Shown in pieces: positions 1 through 8,400 of a stretch of 64,000 nt of DNA. The DNA lies in contig CADANT010000003.1 in assembly GCA_902789345.1 (NCBI GenBank), positions 1-64,000 on the forward strand, given 5' to 3'. Each line of letters starts with the position of its first letter. Position 1 is the stretch's first letter. The notes under the pieces were generated by a model. That model ran no database searches. It saw only the letters and a list, made by a program, of their open reading frames with translations, and had not been told where the DNA came from. The stretch is from an uncultured Ruminococcus sp. (lineage in GTDB: Bacteria; Bacillota; Clostridia; Oscillospirales; Acutalibacteraceae). Made by a program: the position numbers and the translations under genes.

Positions 1-139
1 GCAATGTATTTTTACGATGATTTTTACGATGAATCCTATCAAAATCCTTTACCTGTACACCGTTTGCCTCAAGATGCTTCTTGATTGCCTCTTTAATTTC
101 AAAACCACCATGATCCGCTGCCAAAGCTATAACTGCCAT
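1..139 (-). CDS. rpiB: RpiB-like sugar-phosphate isomerase, 5' part only
   Basis: The first ~36 residues match the N-terminus of ribose-5-phosphate isomerase B (LacA/RpiB family), which interconverts ribose-5-P and ribulose-5-P: a short beta strand, then the AADHGGFEIKEAIKKHL stretch with the family's conserved Asp-His-Gly-Gly. The gene runs off the left edge. The last residues in frame (after VKDF) do not look like RpiB, which normally continues with Gly-Thr/Tyr, and they coincide with a 12-bp tandem duplication at 9-32. A frameshift, a diverged protein or a sequence-end artefact are all possible. The start is ATG at 137-139. It follows tsaB by 151 bp on the same strand. Confidence 0.6.
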   Translation of the reverse strand, partial: MAVIALAADHGGFEIKEAIKKHLEANGVQVKDFDRIHRKNHRKNTL

Positions 140-290
140 TTTACTTACTCCCCTTTTAATATTTAAAAATCTTTTTAATTTTATTTTACAATCGCTTACA
201 AAAGAAATCACAATAAATGCACCTGCACCCACTAAACAGCGTTAAATTACATCTGCAATGTAATTTCTATAACAACATCTGCGTTAAATA

Positions 291-1010
291 TCATTGCTTG
301 CTGTTAAGCTTTTTTCTAAGCTCCTGCTGAGCCTGTGGCAAACGCAGGTATGACGGCAAAAGCTGTTGAGATGTAACACTCTTGCCCTGTTCTGCAAGCT
401 TTTGCGCCACAAGTGCAACCGAGCTGCTTTGCTGGTACATCAAATGCGGTGCTGCCATACGCAAAGGCATTTGCACCCTTTCTGACATTAGCTTATATGC
501 AAGCTGTGCCCCGTCGCCAACCAATGTAAACTGTACACCGCTGTATTTACTGTTAAGCTCGTCTGCAAGTGCGTCAAAGGCTATGGCTCTGTCGTCGCAT
601 AGTCTTTGTACTGTGCCGTCTGCACTGCATTTAAACAATGCGTTAAAAAACTGGTTACAGCGTGCATCCATTACTGCACATATGTATGTATCTGTATACA
701 CATAATTATAAGCTATTGCCTCAAGTGTAGAAACAGGTATGCAAGGCTTATTTAATGCAAGTGACAAGCCTTTGACTGCCGCAATACCAATACGAAGTCC
801 TGTAAATGAACCGGGACCAACAGCTACTGCAAAATAGTCAACATCCTCCAGACTTAACCTTGCACTTTCCAAAAGATGCTCAACCATAGGCATAAGCGTG
901 GTACTGTGGGTAAGCTTTGCATTAATGTAGTACTGCCCAAGTATCTTTCCGTCACGCATATATGCCGCTGACGCTGATACAGCTGACGAATCCATTGCCA
1001 ATATGTCCAC
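291..1010 (-). CDS. tsaB: tRNA threonylcarbamoyladenosine biosynthesis protein TsaB
   Basis: TsaB is the inactive Kae1/TsaD-like ASKHA partner that, with TsaD and TsaE, transfers the threonylcarbamoyl group to A37 of ANN-decoding tRNAs. The 239-residue length is usual. The N-terminal phosphate-1-like segment (ILAMDSSAVSASAA) and the GPGSFTGLRIG motif near residues 65-75 are diagnostic. The likely start is GTG at 1008-1010, directly after the tsaE stop, with GGAGTG upstream. The tight order fhs-tsaE-tsaB suggests one transcript. TsaD is not in the window. Confidence 0.93.
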   Translation of the reverse strand: MDILAMDSSAVSASAAYMRDGKILGQYYINAKLTHSTTLMPMVEHLLESARLSLEDVDYFAVAVGPGSFTGLRIGIAAVKGLSLALNKPCIPVSTLEAIAYNYVYTDTYICAVMDARCNQFFNALFKCSADGTVQRLCDDRAIAFDALADELNSKYSGVQFTLVGDGAQLAYKLMSERVQMPLRMAAPHLMYQQSSSVALVAQKLAEQGKSVTSQQLLPSYLRLPQAQQELRKKLNSKQ

Positions 1011-1433
1011 TTACCTACACTCCTCTACAGTAATTATTCTTTCGTTTTCATCACTGCCCTTTTCCATAGTAATCCTTATATACTCAGGGGGCAATGCGTT
1101 TTCTATATTTTCACTCCACTCAATTACAAGCACACCTGTGTCCAAATAGTCAAAAAAACCTATGGAATAAAGGTCGTCCCAGCTTGATATTCTGTACATA
1201 TCAAAGTGGTACACATTACATTTGCCGTGGTATTCGTTTACAAGGGCAAATGTAGGGCTTGACACGCTGTCGTTACTGCCTAAGCCCTTTGCTATGCCTG
1301 TGGTTAGGGCTGTTTTACCCATTCCCAAGCCGCCAAACAGTGCAATAACCTCTGTTCCCTTTAAGTTTTCGGCAAGGCTTTCACCAATTTTCAAGGTATC
1401 CTCATAACTGTGGCTAATATAAGTTCTGCTCAA
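1011..1433 (-). CDS. tsaE: tRNA threonylcarbamoyladenosine biosynthesis ATPase TsaE
   Basis: A small P-loop ATPase that drives t6A synthesis with TsaB and TsaD. The Walker A motif GGLGMGKT lies near residues 35-42, followed by SSPTFALVNEY and the late HFDMYR motif typical of the YjeE/TsaE family. I chose TTG at 1431-1433 because AGGTGA ends 6 nt upstream of it; the in-frame GTG at 1440-1442 lies inside that ribosome-binding site. It begins about 15 bp after fhs ends and abuts tsaB, so it is probably co-transcribed with both. Confidence 0.93.
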   Translation of the reverse strand: MSRTYISHSYEDTLKIGESLAENLKGTEVIALFGGLGMGKTALTTGIAKGLGSNDSVSSPTFALVNEYHGKCNVYHFDMYRISSWDDLYSIGFFDYLDTGVLVIEWSENIENALPPEYIRITMEKGSDENERIITVEECR

Positions 1434-1447
1434 AATATTCACCTAAC

Positions 1448-3115
1448 TTAGAACAAGCCGGAAATTTTGCCGTTTTCGTCAACATCTATTCTTTCTGCTG
1501 CCGGAACCCTTGGCAAGCCAGGCATTGTCATAATATTTCCGGTATAAATTACTACAAAACCGGCACCGTTAGAAAGCTTTACATCTCTTACGGTAATAGT
1601 GTGGCCTGTAGGTGCACCCAGCAATGCAGGGTTATCAGAAAGTGAATATTGTGTTTTTGCTATACATACAGGCAGCTTGTCACCGCCAAGCTCAACAATT
1701 TTAGCCAGTGCCTTTTCTGCCTGTGGTGTAAATACTACATCGTCGGCACGGTAAATTTCCTGTGCAATTTTCTTAACCTTTTCTTTCACTGTAAGGTCAA
1801 GGCTGTACAGCTGGTTAAAGCTGCTTTCTTTTTCGCAGGCATCCACAACCTTTTGGGCAAGCTCCTTGCCGCCTTCTCCGCCTTTTGCAAACATTTCTGC
1901 TGTGGCGAAATCTGCACCTTTTTCGTTGCAGTACTGACGAATGTACTCCAGCTCGTCCTCTGTATCTGTAATAAATTTATTAATAGCCACAACCACAGGC
2001 ACACCGAATTTTCTCATATTATCTATATGAACGCCTAGGTTTACTATTCCCTTTTTAAGTGCCTCAAGATTGCTGTTGCCAACCTCTGCCTTTGGTACTC
2101 CGCCGTTATATTTTAATGCACGGCAGGTAGCAACTATTACAATAGCGTTTGGTGCTAAACCTGCGTAGCGGCACTTTATGTCAAGGAACTTTTCAGCACC
2201 AAGGTCAGAGCCAAAGCCGGCCTCCGTAATGCAGTAGTCTCCCAGCTTTAGTGCAAGCTTTGTTGCCCGTACAGAGTTACAGCCATGCGCAATATTTGCA
2301 AAAGGCCCGCCATGCATAATAGCCGGTGTACCCTCTAATGTTTGCACAAGGTTAGGCATAATAGCGTCTTTCATAAGGGCTGTCATAGCACCGTCTGCCT
2401 TTAGGTCTTTTGCGTATACAGGCTTACCGTCATATGTATATGCAACCAAAATTCTGCCAAAGCGTTTCTTTAGGTCTGTAATGTCATTTGCAAGGCACAA
2501 AATAGCCATAACCTCACTGGCAACTGTTATCTGGAATCCGTCCTCTCTAGGCACGCCGTTTACCTTACCGCCCAAGCCGGCTACAATATTTCTAAGTTCA
2601 CGGTCGTTCATATCTAAGCAGCGCTTAAAAAGTATTTGCCGTGGGTCAATGTTAAGGGCGTTACCCTGGTGAATGTGGTTATCAAGCATAGCACATAACA
2701 GATTGTTTGCTGCTGTAATAGCGTGCATATCACCTGTAAAATGCAGGTTAATGTCTTCCATAGGAAGAACCTGTGCATAGCCGCCGCCTGCGGCACCGCC
2801 TTTAATTCCGAAAACAGGACCAAGTGAAGGCTCACGCAATGCAATTACTGCATTTTTTCCTATTTTAGCCATTGCCTCACCTAAACCTGCGGTTACTGTG
2901 GTTTTACCCTCGCCTGCCGGTGTAGGGTTAATAGCAGTTACCAAAACCAGCTTGCCGTCAGGCTGACTGCTGAGTCTGTCTGCCAATGAATCATTTAGCT
3001 TAGCCTTAAACCTACCATATGGTTCAAGCTCTTCGTCCTTTATTCCCATTTTTTTTGCTACTTCAGCTATAGGCAATAACTTTGCCTGCTGTGCAATTTC
3101 AATATCCGATAGCAA
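1448..3115 (-). CDS. fhs: Formate--tetrahydrofolate ligase
   Basis: ATP-dependent cytoplasmic enzyme joining formate to tetrahydrofolate to give 10-formyl-THF, the entry to one-carbon metabolism. The protein opens with the family N-terminus [14 protein letters not shown], has the P-loop-like TPAGEGKTT near residue 65, [22 protein letters not shown], and the C-terminal [11 protein letters not shown]. Length (~555 aa) is normal. The open frame extends to 3130, but TTG at 3113-3115, preceded by GGGGGTGG at 3121-3128, gives the expected start. metF and metH elsewhere in the window use the product's downstream folates. Whether the cell runs a full Wood-Ljungdahl route cannot be told from here. Confidence 0.96.
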   Translation of the reverse strand: MLSDIEIAQQAKLLPIAEVAKKMGIKDEELEPYGRFKAKLNDSLADRLSSQPDGKLVLVTAINPTPAGEGKTTVTAGLGEAMAKIGKNAVIALREPSLGPVFGIKGGAAGGGYAQVLPMEDINLHFTGDMHAITAANNLLCAMLDNHIHQGNALNIDPRQILFKRCLDMNDRELRNIVAGLGGKVNGVPREDGFQITVASEVMAILCLANDITDLKKRFGRILVAYTYDGKPVYAKDLKADGAMTALMKDAIMPNLVQTLEGTPAIMHGGPFANIAHGCNSVRATKLALKLGDYCITEAGFGSDLGAEKFLDIKCRYAGLAPNAIVIVATCRALKYNGGVPKAEVGNSNLEALKKGIVNLGVHIDNMRKFGVPVVVAINKFITDTEDELEYIRQYCNEKGADFATAEMFAKGGEGGKELAQKVVDACEKESSFNQLYSLDLTVKEKVKKIAQEIYRADDVVFTPQAEKALAKIVELGGDKLPVCIAKTQYSLSDNPALLGAPTGHTITVRDVKLSNGAGFVVIYTGNIMTMPGLPRVPAAERIDVDENGKISGLF

Positions 3116-3186
3116 AAATGCCACCCCCAAAATATGTTGTGAAACAATTATAGCATAACAAGCCGTATTTACACAAGTAAATTAGC

Positions 3187-3241
3187 AAAAAAACAACAGC
3201 AACACAAGTTCACATTACGGGAACCCTATGTTGCTGTTGTA
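3187..3241 (-). terminator. Rho-independent terminator after the LRR-dockerin gene
   Basis: On the minus strand, CAACAGCAACA pairs with TGTTGCTGTTG across a ~27-nt loop and is followed by a run of seven T. It lies just after the stop at 3248 and separates that gene from fhs. Confidence 0.85.
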
Positions 3242-3247
3242 TAAAAA

Positions 3248-4954
3248 CTAGCCGGCTGTATTGAGGATTGCTCTTTGAATTGAAAACACATCGGCAAGAG
3301 TTACTTTACCGTCGCCGTTAAAATCTGCTCCATAGGCTTGGCGCTTATTAAGCTCTGCCACGCCTAACACCTGCCTTGCGGCAAGTACTGCGTCCACAAC
3401 GCTTAGTCTGCCGTCCAGGTTTGTATCGCCTGCCATAACCTTTTGCAATGCCTCATAGGCAGATGCAAGGTTTTGGTTAGCTTCCTTTAGCTGAGCGTCT
3501 GTTGCAGAAGTATCCGCCAAAAGTAGGTTTGCTTTTTCTATTTCATTGCGCAGACTGTTTACAGATGCCTCTGTATATTTATAATCATTACTGTTTAAAA
3601 ATGAACTATACTGAGAGACGCTGTTTTTCAATGCGTTATGTGAAATAAGCTCCATTTTATCTTTTGCGGAAATAAGTGATAACAGCTGTTCTTTGTAGTC
3701 TTGGTCTGTTGAGGCTGCGGCGTCTAACACTTCCTTTGCATTTGCAAGAGCCTTATTCATTCTTGTAACAGAACCTGTGGTGTATAGACTGCTATCTTTA
3801 TCTATAAGTGCCTTACACTCATTATACAGGCTTTGCAAATCCTCTTTTGAGCGAAGCACAAGTAACGCAACAGCGTTGTTTACAGCGGCGTCGGAGTTTG
3901 TTACGGCTGATTGATTCCAGCTGTTTTGCTTAATTAAATCATTTGCATTATTAACAGCCTTTTGCAAAGCACTTATGCTGTCCTCTGTATAAAGGTCGGA
4001 ACTGTCAAGATACTTCTGTGCATTGTCTACTGTTTGCTGAAGTTTTACAATACTTTGCAGCTTTAATGACTTAAATGCAGCTGTTAGGCTTGCAGTGGCA
4101 TTGTCAATGTCTGCCTGTGTTTGGAAAAAGTCGTTATACACCTGCTGTGCCTTGTTGTACTCTTGGTTAAGGTTTTCCACTGTTGTTTGCACATAGCCTG
4201 ATAAATCCTCTTTAAGTTTATAGCTTGTCGAAACCAAAATTGTATTTAGGTCTGACCTGTCCTGCCTTGTTTCCAACGGAACAAATTTATATCCGTTTTG
4301 GTATGCAAAATATTTAACTGTAGAACCGCTTACGCCGTAAAATGTTATGTCTCCATTTTTAGTAAAGGCCGTTTTATTAATATTTGATGTACTTGCCGGA
4401 ACATATATTCTTTTTAATGAAGAACAACCGTTAAAGGCATATTCGTCTATGGTGTTTAAGCCGCTTGGCAATATAACATCATTCAGACTTGTACATCCTG
4501 AAAACATATTCATAGGCAGCTGTGAAAGAGTGCTTGCGGAAAAATCTACACTTTTAAGTGATGTGCAATTTGCAAAAGCCGATGAGCCTACATCTACAAC
4601 TTTTTTCGGTATTTTAATCTCTGTAAGGGACTTTAGCCCGTAAAATGCACTTGAGCCTATGGTAGTTACAGAATCCGGAAGATTAATCTTTTTCCAGACG
4701 GTATTATTGGCAAAAGCGCCTGCGTCTATAGTTGTAACGCTTAAGCCGTTAATTGTAGCAGGTATTGTAAGCTCTGTAGCTTTTTCAACATCACTGCCCT
4801 TTACCACCGATGTAATTGCGGCATTGCTTGTTGACCCAATACGGCGGTATTCAAACCCACCGCTTGATGACGCTGCAGCAGCACCTGTAGAGAATACTAC
4901 CGAAAACAACATAAGCACCGCTAAAAACAGCGCAACATTTCTTTTTGTTTTCAT
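3248..4954 (-). CDS. Secreted BspA-type LRR / FIVAR-repeat protein with C-terminal dockerin
   Basis: A 568-residue exported protein. Residues 1-28 form a signal peptide (Lys/Arg start, hydrophobic core, AAA cleavage region). Residues ~45-225 hold BspA/TpLRR_5-type leucine-rich repeats with recurring 'F.NCTSLKSV' and 'L..I.IP' phrases. Residues ~240-500 are four helical FIVAR-like repeats (AxxLxxAxxxLxxA spacing). Residues ~508-566 are a type I dockerin with two Ca-binding loops, NLDGRLSVVDAVLA and DFNGDGKVTLADVF. A dockerin implies docking to a cohesin scaffold, so this is probably a non-catalytic binding or adhesion subunit of an extracellular complex. No cohesin is encoded here. It has its own promoter (4993-5021) and terminator. 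Confidence 0.85.
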   Translation of the reverse strand: MKTKRNVALFLAVLMLFSVVFSTGAAAASSSGGFEYRRIGSTSNAAITSVVKGSDVEKATELTIPATINGLSVTTIDAGAFANNTVWKKINLPDSVTTIGSSAFYGLKSLTEIKIPKKVVDVGSSAFANCTSLKSVDFSASTLSQLPMNMFSGCTSLNDVILPSGLNTIDEYAFNGCSSLKRIYVPASTSNINKTAFTKNGDITFYGVSGSTVKYFAYQNGYKFVPLETRQDRSDLNTILVSTSYKLKEDLSGYVQTTVENLNQEYNKAQQVYNDFFQTQADIDNATASLTAAFKSLKLQSIVKLQQTVDNAQKYLDSSDLYTEDSISALQKAVNNANDLIKQNSWNQSAVTNSDAAVNNAVALLVLRSKEDLQSLYNECKALIDKDSSLYTTGSVTRMNKALANAKEVLDAAASTDQDYKEQLLSLISAKDKMELISHNALKNSVSQYSSFLNSNDYKYTEASVNSLRNEIEKANLLLADTSATDAQLKEANQNLASAYEALQKVMAGDTNLDGRLSVVDAVLAARQVLGVAELNKRQAYGADFNGDGKVTLADVFSIQRAILNTAG

Positions 4955-4992
4955 AAAAAGCCTCCCGATAATAGTTATTTTCTTTTACTGTC

Positions 4993-5021
4993 ATTATATA
5001 ATAGTGCATTTAGAATTTCAA
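4993..5021 (-). promoter_or_regulatory. Sigma-A promoter of the LRR-dockerin gene
   Basis: TTGAAA (5016-5021) and TATAAT (4993-4998) are separated by exactly 17 bp on the minus strand, about 40 bp upstream of the ATG at 4954. The ribosome-binding site GGGAGG precedes the start. Confidence 0.75.
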
Positions 5022-5045
5022 CAGTAATATTATACAATAACAAAA

Positions 5046-5075
5046 GCGGACACAGGCTTGTTTGCCTATGTCCGC
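5046..5075 (-). terminator. Terminator of the 44-aa peptide gene
   Basis: A 12-bp stem (GCGGACATAGGC with GCCTGTGTCCGC on the minus strand, containing one U-G wobble that pairs only in minus-strand RNA), a 6-nt loop, then TTTTGTT. It lies 41 bp after the small ORF. Confidence 0.8.
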
Positions 5076-5115
5076 AAAAGTGCTTAAACTAAATTCTCAT
5101 TATAAATGCAATTTC

Positions 5116-5250
5116 TTACCATTCAAAGAATGGGTCGTTTATCGGAACCTCAATATCCGGCAATTCTGTTTCCGGTGTTTTAGAGGCAGAAATCACATCA
5201 TCAAGAGAATATTCAATTACCTCAAGCTGTGGCTTAATATACTCTTTCAT
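5116..5250 (-). CDS. 44-aa acidic peptide, small monocistronic gene
   Basis: An ATG-started 44-codon ORF with GGAGGT at 5257-5262, a perfect sigma-A promoter (5296-5324) and a terminator (5046-5075), so it is a complete one-gene transcription unit. The product starts MKEYIKPQLEVIEYSLDDVI, continues with SAS and an acidic, Pro-rich tail ending DPFFEW. It has no signal peptide, membrane segment or cysteine. The lead 'MKxYxKPxLEVIEFxxEDVI' resembles, from memory, uncharacterised short proteins in Clostridia; their function is unknown to me. It sits between two exported surface-protein genes. Precursor-peptide or regulatory roles are possible but unproven. Confidence 0.72.
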   Translation of the reverse strand: MKEYIKPQLEVIEYSLDDVISASKTPETELPDIEVPINDPFFEW

Positions 5251-5295
5251 AAAATTACCTCCGTATCATAATAATCAATCACACTGCTAATAGAA

Positions 5296-5324
5296 ATTAT
5301 ATTCTATTAACAAGACTTTGTCAA
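5296..5324 (-). promoter_or_regulatory. Perfect-consensus sigma-A promoter of the 44-aa peptide gene
   Basis: TTGACA (5319-5324) and TATAAT (5296-5301), both fully consensus, with a 17-bp spacer on the minus strand. The predicted transcript starts near 5289, about 39 nt before the ATG. Confidence 0.85.
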
Positions 5325-5371
5325 GCATAGCTTTTAAAATATTATCAATTTAATAATAAAACAAAATCTTT

Positions 5372-5408
5372 ATTACACTATACACCTAAAATAGATGCGT
5401 AGTGTAAT
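5372..5408 (-). terminator. Hairpin terminator after the fibro-slime gene
   Basis: ATTACACTA and TAGTGTAAT form a 9-bp stem around a 19-nt loop just downstream of the stop at 5419. The following T-run is weak (AAAGATTTTG). Confidence 0.55.
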
Positions 5409-5418
5409 TATATTATGA

Positions 5419-8400
5419 TTAAGGAGTTGACCAAGAACCGTTGTAATTTGTGCTAGGGCGAGAATTAACAATAAACTTTGTTCTACCGTCAGTAGGTATT
5501 GTTAAGTCCTCAGTTTGGTTCCATCTATTAGCCTTATTACTATCACTCCAAGAGTTCTCGGTAGAATTAGGATTCATTCTGCAGAATATAATCTTTTTAT
5601 AGTCATACTTGCTAGGCACTTCTACCTTGTATAGGTTATCATTAACCTTTTCCATATTGAGCCACATATCAGCTTCAGTATATGTAGTTGGTTCAAACAT
5701 ATAAACTGCAAACCTTGCAGCAGCCGCTGTCCAGTCAGCGTGATCTAGCTGCAAATACAGTGTTGTGGTTGCAACCTTTTCAAACTCAGCTGTAATAGTT
5801 GAATCATTAAAACTAAAACATGTGGTTACTACAGTTGGTTTTTTCGCAAAACCGCTGCCACCTTCTCCCCATTTAGCAAAGTTATAGCCGCTGTTAGGGT
5901 TTGCAGTTAATGTGAAGGTTGTTCCAACAGGCACATACAAAGTTTTTGTTTCACCCTCTGCTACTGTTCCGTCTGCAATTTTATCATAATTACAAGAATA
6001 TGACATTGTGCCGCCTGTACCGCTGACAAGATTAATCTTAATCATCTGTACAAATACAGGTGTTAGGTTTGCCATAGTAACTGCTGTACCGTTCACAGAC
6101 AAGCTGCCGTCTTCAGCAACATCTACCTTAACCGGGGTGTCAGTAGAAACAGAAGTTCCGTTTACTGACCAGTTAGTAAAGCCGTAACGCTCTGTAGCAG
6201 GTGTAGCCTTTACATAGAATGAAGTACCCTTTTGAACTGTCAACTGGGAGTCATTCTGTGTTGAAGCGTCTGTACCCATAGTAACTGTACCATTAGTTAC
6301 AGTAGGTGCCTTAACTGTTACATAGTCGTCATTAGCCTCTGCCTTAAAGCTTGCAACAATTTCAAGTGTTGCACCGGCAGCGGCACTTGAACCAAGGTAT
6401 GTGTCCTTATTGAAAGTAAACTGATATGTGCCGCTCTTAGTTGGGTCAATGCCAAGCAAAGCAAAATCATCTGATGTAATAGTTTGGTTACCGATTCTTA
6501 GGCTTTCCAGCTGGCTGATGTATGGTACATCATTCTCTGTGTAGCCTGTAGGATAGTAAGAAACCTTTATTGTCTTACCCTCTGTTACAATACGAACACC
6601 GTTACTTGAAACATTACCGGCCTTTGAATCGTTGATATATGTTGTGCCGTCAGTAGTGTATCTTGCTGATGTAGAAATGTTAAATGTATCCTGTGTAGGT
6701 GTATCAGGTGTTACATTAGGGTCTGCTTCACCAAGGTTGAAGTATGAAGGGGACTTAGAAACATATGTGTAATTTCCTCTCTTCATAACTGTATAGCAGG
6801 TGAAGTAGTAGTTGTGTGAAGCCTCTGTATTCTTTAGGTCAAATACAATATTAGCTCTGTTTTTGTTTGTTAGGTTTACCTGGCCGGCATTGTATCTGCC
6901 GTTCCATTTTGTACCTGTCTGGTCATACTCTGTGCCGTTAAAGTCGCCTCTGCCCTGTACTGTATAGTACTTAATCTGTGCAGAATAACCGTTTATTGTG
7001 CTTGAGCTTGAGCCAAGAGCTGCCTTAATGTCAGCCTCTGTAAACTTAGAAGCATTTGCATAGTCACCTGTATTCTTAATAAGAACATAGCCAAGTGCTG
7101 AAATGTCCTGGTCAAGGTCTGCTGAACCAACAGCATCGAATATAACATTTACACGAGTACGGTCAGTATCGTTTATTGAGTAAGAATCATAAATTCTCTC
7201 AGAAGCTGCTGCCGCATAGCCTGTGCCTGTACCTGTAGGCATATAAGTTATTGTGCTGTCAGCTGTAACCTCAGGTGCGTCAAGCTGTGTATAATCCTCG
7301 TCTGTATCATATACAGCCTTTAGATCCATATTGTCTGTAATACGGTAATTATATGTGTAGTTAGTAGAAACAGGAACCCACTTCTTGCTCGAAGACGCAC
7401 CGCCCTCAATAGCTACACGCTTAGCCCAATACTTAAATGTATGTTCTACGCCGTTTGTGTCTGTGTACTTTTCAGGTGCTGTATAAGCACTGCTGCCTGT
7501 GCTTGTCAGAATCAAAGAGTTGAAGTGACCCTGTGCAAGCGAAGTCTTAACAGCATAGTTGTCGTTTTCAAGCTGAGGGAATGTTAGGTTTACCTTGTAA
7601 TTCTTCTGTGCTGCGTTGTATGTTACAACCAAAACCTTTGTGTCTGTACCAACAAGAGCCTGAATATCAGCAGGTACGCCCTCTGCCTTAGGTGTAGAAG
7701 TATCGTCCTTATCTGTAAGAAGATCAAGCTTTGTGTTGAGATACGCATCAGTTAAAGTTCTATACTCAACATTCTGCTGAATATCGTCATTTACACTGTA
7801 CTCCATAAGAACATTACTAACCTCAGGAAGTGAATCCTTTAGCTTTGTCTTACCGTCTTCGGTTAGGTTACCGTTTGAATCAACAATACTGTTAATGTCA
7901 CCGGCAATGTTTCTTGTAAAGTATGTGTAGTGATTATCAAGGTCTGTAGGCAAGCCTGTTTCAACAGCTCTGTCCTGATATCTGTAAAGAACAGTTACCT
8001 TTTGGTTAGTGTTGTTTACAATATAGCGTGCTGTATATCCTGCACCTGATGTTGGGAATTTAGCGTTAAAGCCGTTTGTTTCACTTACCATATTGCTGTT
8101 GTTTGCTGTGCTGCTTGCAAGGCTGACACCTGAAACTGAATATGTACCACTGGTGCTTTCAGTTTCGGTAATTCTGTACTCTGTACCTACAGGCACGCCT
8201 GCAATAGTAAGTGTTTCACCATTTTTCAGCTGAACAGTACCCTCCTTGCCAAGAACTTTTGTACCATCAACGCCGCTTACGGTGTAGTTCAGACCTTCGT
8301 AAACTTTCCACTCAGAATCGCTTGTTCCGCCAAAAATGTTGCGCATCTGGATTTTGAATGTAAAGTATTCGTCTGCGTTTGAGTTTTCATTTACAATATT

